From Lactifluus volemus (Eukaryota; Basidiomycota; Agaricomycetes; Russulales; Russulaceae): a stretch of 64,000 nucleotides of DNA. Shown piece after piece: positions 36,661 through 49,546 of this stretch. The translations under genes were made by a program, and so were the position numbers. Position 1 is the first letter of the stretch, and each line of letters begins with the position of its first letter. The notes under the pieces were generated by a model that was not told the DNA's origin, ran no database searches, and was given only the letters and a program-made list of their open reading frames with translations. The DNA is taken from the NCBI GenBank assembly GCA_022376515.1, contig WTXI01000001.1, forward strand, positions 1,488,001 through 1,552,000. Reading direction: 5' to 3'.

Positions 36661-39364
36661 ATGAAGCCCGTTCATGAACGTTTGAACCTGTGAGTTGAAT
36701 CCCTTCGAATTCCCTTGCGTCTAAACAGAGCGAATAGGTACACCAACAACGATGAGTCCTATATCTTTGTACCTGCGGAACCTCTAGGTGCAACTCCCCT
36801 AGTGGTCCACAGGCACTCTGGAGACATTGTACTCGACGGTGAGCTTTTATATATATATACCTGCATCGGTGATGGCTCATAATCTTCGCGACAGCACCCA
36901 ACTTTACAATTCCCTCTTCAGCTAAGCGCTACAAGAAGACGATCTATGGCATTTTTGGCCTCATATCCCTATCCCAATGTACGTACCTCCTCCAACTATT
37001 TGCATACCTCTCCGGCTAGACACGAACCTGTAGCAGAATACCTCATCGTAGTTACGGATCGACAGGTACGAGGACACCTCTTGGGACACCCTATCTACCG
37101 TGCCGTCGATTTCGACATCCTCCCTCTCGACCCCGGTGTTTCAATTTCCAAACCCTCACATCCCGTGGAAACACATCTACTTGCACTTGTCCGCTCTCAT
37201 TTGAGCAGTGGCCACTTTCTATATAGCTATGAATTCGACATCACACGGCGTTTGCAGGCTCAGTACGTAGCAAAGGAAAACGATGTCGACAAGGCAATGT
37301 GGGAAACAGTACGTGCTCCCCTCTCCGGTCTTGACTCTTTCTCAACTTTGGTATCAGGCAGACGACAGGTTTTTCTGGAATAAGTGAGCTTGAATGGCCA
37401 GAGAATACAAGTCAGCTCACGACTTCCTCAACAGGTTTCTGCATTCGAGGTTCATGGATATATCTATATCGGACCTCAAAAACGATGTGAGTCGTGGTGG
37501 GACATAAACGTGGCTGTTCTGATTCGATACACAGCTTGGCCCATACATCCTTCCCATGATAAACGGAAGTGTGTACTCCATCCTCATGTCTAACACGTGT
37601 GGTAGTGACATTCTAACATGCTTTTCAGCTTTCGATACGCGCACAGTGATGGTTAACAGTCAGAAGCTGCAGCTTTACCTCATCAGCCGACGTTCTCGTT
37701 TTAGAGCCGGGACGAGGTACTTCAGGCGTGGCATCGACCATGATGGTCACGTTGCCAACTTCAACGAGACAGAACAGATTGCCATTGTTCCATACCATGC
37801 TGATCCAAATGAAGCTGCCACGACGCTGAGCTTTGTCCAGATCCGCGGAAGCGTACCAGTCTTCTGGGCCGAGATCAACAATTTACAATACAAGCCAGAT
37901 CTCCAAATCATGGACCTACAGGACTCTGTAAGGGTTTCCCTGAGAGTCTCTTCCGCTGTGGACTGATCTAGTCATCAAGGTGGATGCAGCGCGCCGCCAC
38001 CTCAAAGAACAAGTCTCGTTGTACGGGGATCAGAATCTCGTCAATCTCATTGACCAAAAAGGACATGAAAAACCAGTCAAAGAGGCCTACGAGCGCTACG
38101 TTGAAAAGGTGTGTCAAGTACTTTTTTGGTTATTACCTTGCTAATCGTTTGTAGGCAAATGTCCCTCAAGTCAAGTACCAGTACTTCGATTTCCACAACG
38201 AATGCAAGCATATGCGTTGGGATCGCATCAGCCTTCTGATAGACAGACTCTCTGATGGTCTGTTGCAAGACGGGTGCGTCTTCTATGAACTGTCATAAAC
38301 ATGGTTTCATATTGCCGTTCAGCTATTTTCATATCAGCGCAAAGGATCAAGAACCTTTGAAATGGCAATTAGGTGTCGTTAGAACAAACTGCATGGATAA
38401 TCTAGACCGCACCAATGTTGCACAAGCTGCCATCGCAAGATGGGTGCTCGACTTGCAGCTAAAAGCCGCGGGCGTCGTAGCGGAAAAGGATGTGTTAGAT
38501 CAGCACGAGGAAATTGACGTTGCCTTGCGGGAGAGTACGAAAAGGATATTTACTCTTCGATTTTCCCACGCTGACATTGACGTTTCAGTGTGGTCAGACC
38601 ACGCCGACCTCATTTCCAAAGCGTATGCTGGATCCGGGGCCTTGAAAACAGACTTTACACGCACGGGCAAGCGTACTCGCCAGGGAGCATTTGATGACTT
38701 CAAGAAGTCAGCGTTCAGGTATATCAGGAATAACTACTTTGATGGCGCCCGTCAGGTGAGGGTTGGGAATGTCTGGTGTGATCTCATGCACTTACCTTGG
38801 AAAGGACGCGTACGATCTTATGACGGGCGCCTGGATCTCGCGAAAGGGACCATCGTCTGCGCTGTTTCTGATAACAGATACGCGGCCATTGATACTGCGT
38901 GCCGTACGTTTCTTGTCGATTATTGCTTGGGATGTCGCTGATTATCGTCCTAAGGTTCCATACATTTTGAGTTTTTCGTTGTTCATGATCTTGGCTGGCC
39001 TCACTTTGCCTCGTACATCTGGTATGTCCGGTGCTGATGTGCCTCGGTCCGCCCACTGACAAGATTTATAGACTACTCGCTGGTATACTACTTTACTCTC
39101 TGGTTCACCTTGGTCGTTCTCTCCACCATCTTCATCTTGATACATGGCATCGACTATGTCTCCTGGCCCCGTCTTATCCCTCTCACGGGTGTCATTCACT
39201 ACAATGGCCCGGGTTTCCGCTCTGGTTACCACGGGACGGGATTCGGTCTAGACTTTGGTAAACTGAAGTCGGGGGCGAATGCACAATGGATGACTCGTGG
39301 CATCCGACGCGTAGATAAGCAAATTGAGGAGATTGAACTAGGTTCCAAGAGACATGTTGATTGA
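36661..39364 (+). CDS. SAC1: Sac1 phosphoinositide (PI4P) phosphatase
   Basis: Sac1 is an ER/Golgi membrane phosphatase that removes PI4P and works at ER-plasma membrane contacts. A very short first exon (MKPVHERLN) is followed by [20 protein letters not shown] and [19 protein letters not shown]. The SAC domain reads [51 protein letters not shown] and [14 protein letters not shown]. The catalytic CX5R is in [40 protein letters not shown] follows. Two C-terminal TM segments ([17 protein letters not shown] and [20 protein letters not shown]) anchor it in the ER. All exons join in frame. Start choice follows the divergent LEA1 spacing and the reading frame of exon 2. Confidence 0.94.
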
Positions 39365-39581
39365 GAGTTATCGTCTGTTCTTCCTTTTTTGTCTTTTTTG
39401 CGCACATTTATTTACACTATAAGACTTGTTATATGAATATTCCAAAATCCTAGATTTTTAAGCCGAGTGTTCGGTTAAAATTCCGACCAATTTCGCGAGT
39501 TGCCGTTCATTTCCGGCTCAACAACGCAACACCTGTCTCAGTATCTTTCCACACATCATCCTTCGCTTGTCCCATCTCGTC

Positions 39582-40636
39582 ATGGCCAGTGGTAAAAAAC
39601 GTAGCTCGCCCGGTGCAGATACGACAAAAAATGGCGATCCATTCGCCGAAGTTGATATTGGGCCTGAAGAAGAGAGCATCTTGACCGAGTACCAGAAAAA
39701 AATCCAGCGTGTCGAACTCATTCTTGGTGGGTACATTTATCCGCATTTCTGCTATCCACAACAGTGCTGTACCTCCATTACTCATGGATTATTCGCAGAA
39801 CGTCGTGCTCAGGAGCAGCTGACTCCTGTATACCAACAACGTCGTGAAGCGCTTAAAAACATTCCCAAATTTTGGCCTGTTGCGCTCTTGAAGCATTCGC
39901 TATTCGCTCTCCAGGCACAACATGATGCAGACCGGCTTGCACTGAGCTATTTGGAGGACGTTTGGGTGGTCCGTGATCCTCGTGAACCCAAAGTTTTCAC
40001 GTTGGAGTTTGTGCGCTTTGTTGGCGACGGTTGAAATATATTTGACGCTAACTCGGGATCGCTTAGCACTTCAAAGAAAACCCTTATTTCAGCGACTCGG
40101 TGCTGAAGAAGGAATACAAGTTTGAGCCATCCAATGCGGCTGGGGATGAAGAGCCCGACGCGGACGGCATCACACCATCAATGCTTGAGTTTTCATGGGA
40201 GCGTGATGTGTCGGCGCAGGTCTGTTATATCGGTCGTCGAATTGGTGCAATTCTTACGGATGACTCAGGCCACAAAAATAAATTGGAAAGACGACTCAAA
40301 AAATCTGACGAAACTGTATCCACTCCGGGTCGATGAGGATGACGGTGAAACGTTGGCTGACCCGGGAAGCTTCTTCAACTTTTTTGAGGTTGAAAGGGAC
40401 TATAATGATGTAAGTCTATTGAGGTTATATCAGAACTGACTTTGTGAATAATCGCATGAACAGCTCGGGGTGGTGATTGCGAATGAAGTATTCCCTGATT
40501 CGATCGAATACTTCCGAGGAGATGCCGGAGGGGATGAGCTCTACTCTGATGAAGAAGACGAGGACAGCGAGGATGAGGATGAAAACGAAGAGATTGACCT
40601 TGAGAAGCCACGTGCAAAGAAGGTGAAGCAGGGATG
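39582..40636 (+). CDS. NAP/SET-family histone chaperone
   Basis: A nucleosome assembly protein family member, closest in shape to SET/Vps75. The first exon is MASGKKRSSPGADTTKNGDP, then a dimerisation helix (EEESILTEYQKKIQRVELIL and RAQEQLTPVYQQRREALKNI). The earmuff domain contains IPKFWPVALLKHSLFALQAQ, LSYLEDVWVVRDPREPKVFT, HFKENPYFSDSVLKKEYKF, KINWKDDSKNLT and GSFFNFFE. The protein ends in an acidic tail (DEEDEDSEDEDENEEIDLEK) and a basic KPRAKKVKQG, the usual histone-binding arrangement. Exons join in frame across four introns. The length is near that expected for SET proteins. Confidence 0.9.
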
Positions 40637-41906
40637 ATTTAAGGGAGAGTGATTTATGGGTAGAGTTACAACCACAAGGCAGTACTTTATTCTATTCTCA
40701 TCCATCCTACTAAATCTGAGTCTCGAGTCTATGTCCTGCTTATCAGTCACATTAGGTCACATTACTGTAAGCCATCTAGTGCTTTTGCGGATGGGTCACC
40801 GGAGTGAAGGGACTCTGATCGGTGCGAGTGTGTATATTGTATAGTGTTTTTGATCCATTTCCATCGCTATTGGTGCCTCGATCGTAAGATAGCACTGATG
40901 AGGAACTAGGTGTGATCTAGGCTGAATGAGAATGTTATATTGAGGGGCACTGCTAACCGGTTTGTGATAGCTTGGTACATGGATTCTACATAACCGAAGT
41001 TCGAATGAATGTCCAACGAGAGGGAAGGGGTACTGTAGTTGGACTCAATACTGTGTAGCACATGTACGAACGCTTGCAATTTCCAAATGCGGGTGATGAA
41101 TGAAGCCGACGTCGGGAAAATACGTAATATCACCTAACACTTAAGCGGTGACACCGCAGAAGCGAGCGGCACTGCATAATTATTTTGTGGGCTTGTACCC
41201 GGAGACGAGCAAAGTTGTTGATCGAAACCCTGTCGGTCGAGAAGGAGCTGATTTTTTGTGATTGGGGAGAAGGGACTCACGCGTAGAGGAGGAGCAGGAC
41301 AACCCGGCGGACGCTCCCCGTTATGGCCCGGGGTTGACGCCGGACGATACCATCACGAGGCCGCGGCTTCAGACCGAGCGTACCGCGGTGCAGCAAACGA
41401 GACGAGCGACTTGTCTCGTTCTCATTCGTTTCTACACATATTGCTATCAGTAGCGATATGAGTAGTTGCTATGGGCTGTGACTTATAATAAATACATGAA
41501 TGGACAGTTGTAAATTTGCCCCTTCTCTTCCCTCTCCTCGCGTGAACTCGCACTCTCTTGACTCCAAGTCCTGATTTCCATTCCAGCGAGTCCCTAGTGT
41601 AGAATTCCTTGTGAGCAATTTCGTCCGAGAATGGGACAACGACCTGGGGGGAAAAGAGAGGTCTCGAGGGGCGCTTTTCTGAAATGTATTGGGATGGTGG
41701 GGTTACTGTACCCGTCTATCCTAACAAGGCCCAAATTTGGCCAAGTTGGTAACTCCGACACGGCAGTTTTCGGCATATGATATCTCAGCATTTTACGTTG
41801 AGAGTAACTCCCGCGCCTGCCTCTTTTTTCCATCCTTCACCTTCTCGGATCGAAACCGACGCACTCTCTTTTATTTCTCACCGTCCTTTCCTTTTCTTTA
41901 CCAACT
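40637..41906. other. 1.27 kb intergenic stretch; GC-rich patch, no supported gene
   Basis: This holds the 3' end of the NAP gene and the promoter of chitin deacetylase. Positions 41262-41413 are markedly GC-rich and open in two frames at once, but neither frame starts with ATG or matches a family I know. A pyrimidine-rich leader precedes the chitin deacetylase start (about 41810-41905). Confidence 0.5.
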
Positions 41907-43551
41907 ATGAAGCTATCTTTAGCTCACTCACTCTCTGTCCTTTCTCTTTCTGCCTTTACTTTGGCTCATTCTCATCATCATCTCCCGCGCCATCAAATTC
42001 GTGCTCCCGTTTCCAGCACTAGCACCACCAGCACCAGCACCGGTACCAGCACCACCAATGCGATTGCCAGTACTGGTGTTCCTCTCTCTTCCCTCATTTC
42101 GTCCGCTACAACCACTTCGTCCCCAACCGTTTCTGTTTCCCTACACTCCCAGAATCCAACGGCTGTTCCTCTGGCTTCCATCGTTGCCAATGCCAGTTCT
42201 GCCCCTGCCCTCCCAATGCCTACCGCGTTTTCTCCAGGGATAGTTCCGAGCTCTCTTCCCCAAGCGCCTGGCCTTCCTGACAGTTAGTATTCTACCAGTA
42301 TCTTCGCAGGAAACAACTTGACTCCGCTTCTGTTTGTAGTTTCGAAATTGTCTGCTAGCAACTATCCTCCGATGGACCAACCTCCGCCTACAGATTCTCC
42401 TGAAGTTCAGCAGTGGATCCAGGATGTCATCAATTCGGGGGTCCAGATCCCATCCTTCAACCCTACCACGCCTGGCGGATGCTTTGCGAACCCTGATGCA
42501 GTTGCTGACTCGAGCCGTTGCTGGTGGACGTGTGGTGGTTGCACACGCTCAACGGATGTTACTACTTGTCTCAACAAGAATACCTGGGGCCTCTCGTATG
42601 ATGATGGCCCTGGCTACCATACCCCGACATGCTAGCCTATCTAGAGCAAAACAACCTTTTGTCAACTTTCTTCGTCGTAGGCTCTCGCTGCTTGGAATTT
42701 ATGCGTCTTCTTCAGAAAGAGTACCTCGACGGCCATCAAATTGCTGTTCATACGTGGAGCCATCGTTACCTCACTACGCAGTCAAACGAGGAGATCATTG
42801 CTGAACTCGGGTGGACTAAGAAGATAATACAAGATGTTACCGGTGTTACCCCTATCTATATGAGGCCTCCTTATGGTGACATCGAGTTGGTGTTTTCCCT
42901 CGTTTTATGGATTTATGGAGCTGATCGTTATCTCCACCTTATAGCGACCGCGTCCGTGCTATCTGTGAGGCCATGAACCTGATTCCTGTTATTTGGACCC
43001 GCGTCTCTTCTTCTGTGACTTTTGATACTGGCGGTGAGCAATGACTCCTTATAATTCAACTCTAATTGACACGTGTGTCAAGACTACTACCTTAGCAGCG
43101 GTAATGTAACTGCTGCACAAGTCATCAATAACTGGGGGAACATCGTCCAGAGCGCGTCAACCCTTAACACTGGCTTCATCGTTCTCGAGCACGATTTATT
43201 CCTGCCGGCCGTTGAAATCGCCACTGGCTATATCATTCCGGATGCTCTCGCCCACGTGCCCCCCTTCAATATCACACCAGTTATCAATTGTATAGGCCTC
43301 AACCTTGCGGATGCTTACGTTCAAACTAACGATAATACTAGTCACCCACTACCAGTTAACCGTGGGTCCATTTTAATTTTGTATATTACGATTTACTAAC
43401 TCAAACCCTCTCAGCCGACGCAGGAGGATCTGGACGAGGGTCAAGCGGGAAATCCAAGAACGGAGCTATGGTTGGACCTGTTACGAATGCAGGTCATCTC
43501 GTAACTGTTGCCATTGCCGCCGTTCTTGGTTCCATGGCAGTCATTCCCTAA
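41907..43551 (+). CDS. GPI-anchored chitin deacetylase
   Basis: Polysaccharide deacetylase (carbohydrate esterase family 4) acting on cell-wall chitin to give chitosan. A signal peptide (MKLSLAHSLSVLSLSAFTLA) is followed by a Ser/Thr-rich linker and NYPPMDQPPPTDSPEVQQWI. NodB motifs are visible: motif 1 WGLSYDDGPG, motif 2 HTWSHRYL (metal-binding H-x3-H), motif 3 YMRPPYGDIE, and later FIVLEHDLF. The last exon is Gly/Ser-rich and ends in a hydrophobic GPI signal (HLVTVAIAAVLGSMAVIP). One base seems lost near 42621-42626 in a C run: GYHTP must change frame to DMLAYLEQNNLLSTFF. Other exons join in frame. Confidence 0.92.
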
Positions 43552-44197
43552 GTTCTAGTTCCCCGTCCATTCACTCGCTATCTTATCATTTTCGTGCTTC
43601 TGAACGTTCGTAATAACTGTAAATGGCTGTCATCTTGCGAGTATTATTGTTGGGGTTGTGGGCAGCCATTTCGCTGACGTTCAGAGTTTTGACTACCAAG
43701 TTGTAGCCATATGAATGATGCTGGTTGAGGCAAATGAGAATACTTCATGGTTGGAATGCCAATCGCTTCCTTGAGGAACTAATTACTGTACCGTTCACAA
43801 GTACAAACCGTTACCCACGTTATTGAGTTATTGACATGGCGTTGCTTTGGTTAAGTTGCTAGTTGCTTTTTGCCTTTCAATAGTCATTCCGAAGATCCAT
43901 GATCCCGGTTGTTAAGGGACTGACATATTTGATACATAAAAAATTATCTGGTACTTTTTTTTTTCTCTGGCAGGACGCAAGACTGATCGAAAAAAAAACC
44001 TCTCAATTGGAGTGCCGTCCCGCTGAGCGGCAATCTAAGTCAGAAACTTGATGTTTTTCCGGAGAAACAAATTATGATATACATTGTCGCGGCTAGATGA
44101 CGTGCGTTATACTAACCGTAAATGCATACTGTATGTACTTGATCGTGATACGGTATTCTTCACATTCATTCATATAAAAAGTCCGCGTGGTGAATCA
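43552..44197. other. Intergenic stretch between chitin deacetylase and STE20-like kinase
   Basis: Convergent 3' flanks. Contains a T run near 43955-43964 and an A run near 43991-43998. No gene, repeat or RNA element recognised. Confidence 0.5.
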
Positions 44198-46143
44198 TCA
44201 CGGCGTGGCCCTTTCCGCGTCGGAACACGTCGTTGCGGATAAAAGTGGTTCGCGCCCGTTCCGTGCCTTCGCTGCGCTCGTGGACCTTCGAATGCGGCTC
44301 CATAAGCTCGGACTCGGATCTGGAGACGGGAGTTCTCTCGGAGAGACGGGTGAGACTGGGAAGACGGATGGTGGAGCTACCGTACATATGGGGGACAATG
44401 CAGCTGTGGTCAAAGGATGATTGGCAGACATGGATTCGACAGTAGCAGCCGGACAACCAGCGCTAGCGCCGGGCAACAGGTTACTAGGGGAGCACACGGG
44501 AGAGGTGGCGCTCCGCGGGGCATGAACGTGCTCTCTCTCAGCACTCGGACTTTCAACCTCCGGTCGGGCGTCATTGTTCATCTGTTCGTCTTGTTCGTCT
44601 TGACTTTCGCGACTGTGAAGACCTGCCTGCTGCAGGCGACGGTGTACAGTTTGGGTTGGCGAAGGAGTAAGCAGCACAGTTGGAAAGTCCCACGAGTCGA
44701 TCGTTCCGTGCAAAACAAGCGTAGGTTGTTTTCGGCGTTCAAGACGCCGAGCCAATGGGGGAAGATCACCTGCATATTGATGTCAGGTGTATTTGAGCTT
44801 AAAAAATTCATTTTTAGGTTACATACTGAGTATGGCACCAACGAGGTAAGAAGGCCTCTTTGCGTTCTTAAAAAAAGGGGTTTGCAGGAGCTGCGCGGCT
44901 GAGGGCCTGCAACCCCAGAAGTGAAATTTGAGTACCAAGAATACTAGAAGGTTGGAATGCGGACCGGAGAGAGGGATCTTTCACGAGGCAACGCTCCACA
45001 ATTTCCTTGAACGCTCGGGAATACTTGTGCACGCCACCTTCCCGATCAAGGTTTGGTGGTGCTGCTTGCACACTACGACGGAAAATCAGACCCTAGATTG
45101 TGGACAGGAACACACAGGATCACTCACATGTGCAAAAGGACATTACGGGACGATTCCCGTGATCGAGGAGCACGCCCCTGAGCCAGCTCGAGGGCGGTGA
45201 TGCCGAAGGACCAAATGTCAGCACTCGAGTCATACTGCATACCGGAGATGATTTCTGGTGCCATCCAGCATGGCTGACAAGAAATGGTGAGTGGGATTTT
45301 AAATGTATTTGGGACGAAACAAACGAACGGTGCCAACGAAAGAACGCCGTTTGCCGATCCGGGAGCGACGTGGGGCATGCTCAACATTTGGATCAAAGAT
45401 AACGCCTCGGGAGGGGGTGGCGTTTTCATTCACATGGGTGTGATCCTCATCCTGCAAGGGAGCGGCGACGCCTAGATCACCAAGGAGGACGGTACCATCA
45501 TCATCGATGAGGAGGTTTGCCGCTTTGATATCCCGATGAATAAAGCCATTTATATGCAGATAACTGTTCATACAAATGGAATTGAATTAAGGAAATAGAT
45601 AGCGAAGTGAGAGAAGAGAAGGGGCTTGCTTGAGACCCTCGAGAGCTTGCTTGAGGATACAGCGGATAACATCTTCTTCCATCCCGCCTGGCCATGCAAA
45701 GTGCATGACATCGGCAGCACTACCTGCGTTCATGAGGCGAAGAGCAATATGTAATTTATGGCCATCGATCCAGCTTCCTCGTACACGAAGAACATTTGGA
45801 TGTTTCGAAAGAGACATCAACTGAGTTTCCCATTGAAGAAGGCGTAACGAAGCCTGGGGAAGTCTATCTAGGTCTAGAACCTTCAGGGCGCATGGGATTG
45901 GAAGTTCCTGGTGGGAAGACTTCGGATGATAGGTCGCGCGATAGACTGTAGATGAAGAACCAAATCCAATGGGTGGACCGAGAACGTAATCTTGTGCGGA
46001 ATCACTGATTTAATAATTTTTTTTTAAGAATTGGATTAAATGAAAATTAAATGAAAGAAAGAAAGGGACCTAAAGAGGGACCATTCATCTTTAACGGCAC
46101 CTATGAAAGATGCTGTCGACCGTGAGAGGTTGGTGGTGGTCAT
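44198..46143 (-). CDS. STE20-family protein kinase (FRAY/OSR1-like)
   Basis: Ser/Thr kinase of the germinal-centre-kinase branch. The first exon starts at 46143 ([20 protein letters not shown]). The second gives [20 protein letters not shown] (glycine loop) and [11 protein letters not shown] (VAIK lysine), then [20 protein letters not shown]. Catalytic loop: [13 protein letters not shown]. The DFG motif reads DLG in LLGDLGVAA, as in fungal FRAY-like kinases, so this is not by itself a sign of a dead kinase. The activation segment is [18 protein letters not shown], then [18 protein letters not shown] and [19 protein letters not shown]. The C-terminus is Pro/Ser-rich without a clear OSR1 C-terminal domain. 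A 64-base intron around 44909-44970 restores the last kinase helix. It is divergent from SRPK. Confidence 0.88.
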
Positions 46144-46237
46144 GGGTAAGCCGTGGGTTTATCAGTGAATACTAAAAAGGGTTAAGTCTTATCTATTGAA
46201 TGCCTCACCTAAATCGTTCCCCTTCACTCGACCTCCC
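46144..46237. promoter_or_regulatory. Shared divergent promoter of two kinases
   Basis: 94 bases separate the starts of the STE20-like and SRPK genes. AT-rich centre (about 46170-46200). Co-regulation is inferred from spacing only. Confidence 0.4.
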
Positions 46238-48074
46238 ATGTCCCCCAAAGACGAAGAATCTCCAGCAGACTACAATCATGGTGGTTATTTACAAGTAAAT
46301 GTCAATGATTCCTTCAAAGATGGAAGATACATCGTCGTCAGGAAACTCGGGTAGGTTCTCTTCTCCCTTTTCGGCCCGTGCATAACCTTGAATTTGCCTC
46401 TTCAGCTGGGGTCACTTCTCCACCGTCTGGCTCGTCAAGGATTCTTTGTACGTCTCATCATATATTCCTCCCCCCACCATCTTCTCCTATTTATCCTCAC
46501 GATATAGGGAGAATCGCCACTCTGCCTTGAAGATCGTCAAGTCGGCCGGTAGATATTCAGAGACGGCTCGGGATGAAATAAAGCTACTCCGACAAATCGC
46601 CAGCACTTCCCCGTCTCATCCTGGAAGGGCACATATCGTCGATTTTCTCGACTCTTTCACTCATACGGTCTCTTCCATCGCCCACATATGTATCACCTTC
46701 GAGCCACTCGGTGAAAACCTTCTCTCCCTCATCGAGAAGAACCGCAAGAAAGGTGTTCCCCCCTGTGTCGTCAAAAGCATTACCAAACAAGTTCTCCTCG
46801 GTCTGCAGTATCTCCACGAGAAATGCGACCTCGTTCACACAGATATCAAGCCCGAGAACATCAGTCAGTTCACTCTTACTCTCTTTCGAGACCTCAACTA
46901 AACTATTCCTAGTGATGTGCATTCCAGAAGTTCAATCACACATCGCCGCTCAGCTTTCTTCTTCTCCACCACCCCAAACTCATCGGTTACCGGTCCCTCC
47001 TCCTAATCCTCGCAGTCGCCGCGTGGCCACATTCTCCTCCCACGCACTCTCGGCTCCGAGCCGCTCGGTCCAGATCGTGGAGTCACAGCCTCTATCCACA
47101 CCCCCCGACAGGCACCGCCTTCACTCCCGTCTTGGTTCCAGTGCCAGTTTAGGTGCTAGCAGCGACGCCGACTCTTTACTACACTCAGGGTCCCCCGTTT
47201 CCACCCCAGCGACTAGTCTATGCAGTGCCATGTCCAAGTTGAAGCTCACATCGCTTGAGCGTTTAACAGGTGCATCCCTTAAGAATGCCCTTCTCCCCAC
47301 CGAGGCAGAGGAACAAAATGACTCTCCTATCCGAGTCACTTCCGCAGGGCCTTCATTATTAACACAAACAGCGCCTTCACACCTCCATGCTTGTAACTCT
47401 CCTCGAAATGGCTCAAACTCTTCGTCAGAGTCTTGTTCAGCTCTGCTTTCTTCCCCCACTACATCCTCTCATCCCATCCTTGTCAAGATCGCCGATCTTG
47501 GCAATGCGACTCCCTCCAAGCGACACTATACTGAGGATATTCAGACACGGCAATATCGTTCACCAGAGGCCATCGTCGGCCGGAGCGACTGGGATGGTAA
47601 GGTTGATGTGTGGAGCATTGCCTGTGTGGTGCGTCGAAATCATGAGCTCCCACTGGTACCTACTGACCGGGACTTGATCAGGTGTTCGAGATGTTGACTG
47701 CGGAATATCTGTTTGAACCACAATCGCAAGGCCAGGTCTTTTCCAAGGACGATGACCACCTAGCACAGATTATTGAACTCTTGGGCGACTTTCCCCCATC
47801 AGTAAAGCAAGGCGGGCGATATAGCCGTGAGCTCTTTGACCACACGGGGGCACTGCGCTATATCAAGCACCTTAAACCGTGGCCCCTGAATCGCGTCATG
47901 CGCGAGAAGTATCTGTTTGACCCTGCCGAAGCAGACGCGTTCTGCGCGTTCCTGGAGCCGATGCTCGCGCTCTCGATGCGCGAACGCGCCAGCGCTGGTC
48001 AGATGGCCAGCCATCCATGGCTGGATGTGGATTGGAAAGAGGAGGCTATTACGCTCGAGAGTGTTGTGTGGTGA
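46238..48074 (+). CDS. SR-protein kinase (SRPK/Sky1-like)
   Basis: SRPK kinases phosphorylate Arg/Ser-rich splicing factors and are split by a long spacer. The start MSPKDEESPADYNHGGYLQV and [20 protein letters not shown] are typical. Lobe one continues with HSALKIVKSAGRYSETARDE and the catalytic loop DLVHTDIKPENI. A spacer of about 180 residues, rich in Ser, Pro and Thr (47000-47470), separates it from the DFG-like VKIADLGNAT, then DIQTRQYRSPEAIVGRSDWD, FEMLTAEYLFEPQSQ, DDDHLAQIIELLGDFP and the C-terminal ASAGQMASHPWLDVDW. DLG in place of DFG is normal for SRPK. Exons join in frame; the ATG is fixed by the short divergent promoter. Confidence 0.93.
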
Positions 48075-48455
48075 TGTATTTATGAGCTTATGACAGTGCT
48101 GGCACTTCGTTTTCTTCTGCCCATGACCTAGATTTTACGTTTTGTTTCTTCCCCCTTCTGCTTACTACCATATTGGCCGTGACTACTAATAGTCCTCCAT
48201 CACTGTTACTATTTAGCAATGCCCCCCTCTCGAACGCTGGATTCGCGTAGCTCTAGTTCAGGCTCATGTCATGTATGTCAATAGCATCATAGTTTATAGA
48301 ATCTGCCCCTGCGCGTTATTCCAACTGAGTCGAGTCTCCATAGTGTCACACCGAGAAGTAGATGCCCGTGGATGCAATAATAATTCTATGGATTCAAGTG
48401 CAAAATACTCCAGTTTGATTACTCAGAATAGTATCTCCGTAACTGGATGGGGCAT
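48075..48455. other. Short convergent intergenic stretch
   Basis: Lies between the 3' ends of the SRPK and RIP1 genes. No open frame or structured element stands out. Confidence 0.5.
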
Positions 48456-49546
48456 CTAGCCGATGACAAGCTTGCCTTCTGCCTCATTGAAATCATGTAC
48501 AGGGACTTCGAGGTTGAGCTGGAAAGAGATGATGATCGAACAGGTGCAGCGTAGCGACAAACTATACTCACAGGAGCGGGGCCTTTGCGGATGCGGCCAG
48601 CTGAGGAGAAGTTGTGTTAGCAAATGCAGTCACAAAGCATAGGATACGAACAGATATCGTAGTGAGAACCATGGCATGGGCAGAACCTGAAAAGAAAAAA
48701 AGAATTCGAGTGTTCAAATGTGTGGACAGACCGCGAAGGTGATTTCACGCACCATCCTCCGAAATCGCCCGACTCGCCGATAGGCACGCACCCGAGGTGG
48801 GTGCACACACCGAGCATGACGAGCCACTCTGGTTTCTTAACGCGCACCTCGTCCGACTGCGGATCGCGCAAACCTTTCCAATCAACCTGGCGCGCCTCCT
48901 CAATCTCGTCCGGAGTACGATGACGGATAAAGACGGGCTTTCCGCGCCACTTGATGATCGCGTTCTTGCCCTCCGGTATGCTCGCCAATTCAATCTCGAC
49001 CTTGGCCAGAGCGAGCACGTCCGCAGAGGCGGACATCGTACCGAGAAATTCGGTCACCGTAGACTTGGCGACTGAGGCGGAGAGCACGCCCATGGTGCCG
49101 ATCATCATGTAGGATAGCGCACGGTTGGCAGAGGGAGAGGAGGCTTGGTAGGCACTCATGTCTGGTACCTCAGGCGCGTCGCTGCGTGGCGCAGAGATGT
49201 GCATGGTACGTTGCTGGTGCAGGACACCTGTACTCGGGACTGGTAATTTGCCATGTGCATACATCGCGGCGGTGGATAAAAGAATATCACTCGTGAGAAA
49301 AGGTCTAGTTTTGGTGGATGAGAAACATACCTGTCGCGAAGGACTTGTTGATCAGGCCACTGGACGAATGTCGGTATCCACCGGCCCATTTTGGAGGTGC
49401 GTCGGAGCGAACTGGGTGATGACCATGCTTGCATCGACAGGGCGTGCAGATAAATTAAGAGAAGGAGCGTTCGGGACGCCTGACGCGAGGGTGCGAACGG
49501 TTGGCGGGAGAGTAGCGTATTTTTTTGCGGCTTGTAAGGCAGCCAT
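48456..49546 (-). CDS. RIP1: Rieske iron-sulfur protein of complex III
   Basis: The Rieske subunit carries the 2Fe-2S cluster of the mitochondrial cytochrome bc1 complex. The presequence exon starts at 49546 ([20 protein letters not shown]). The mature part shows [20 protein letters not shown] (TM anchor), the flexible hinge region, [20 protein letters not shown], and cluster-binding boxes CTHLGC and CPCHGSHYD. The last exon is short ([20 protein letters not shown]). In exon 1 the frame changes between MVITQ and [20 protein letters not shown] (about 49395-49420), so one base appears lost; without it the exon ends in TGA before the donor. Introns lie near 49264-49332, 48690-48732 and 48573-48602 (approximate). 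Confidence 0.95.

Noticed and set aside
44187..44902. Plus-strand open frames across the STE20 kinase tail
   Set aside because: They lie antisense to the Pro/Ser-rich coding exon of the kinase and have no independent match.
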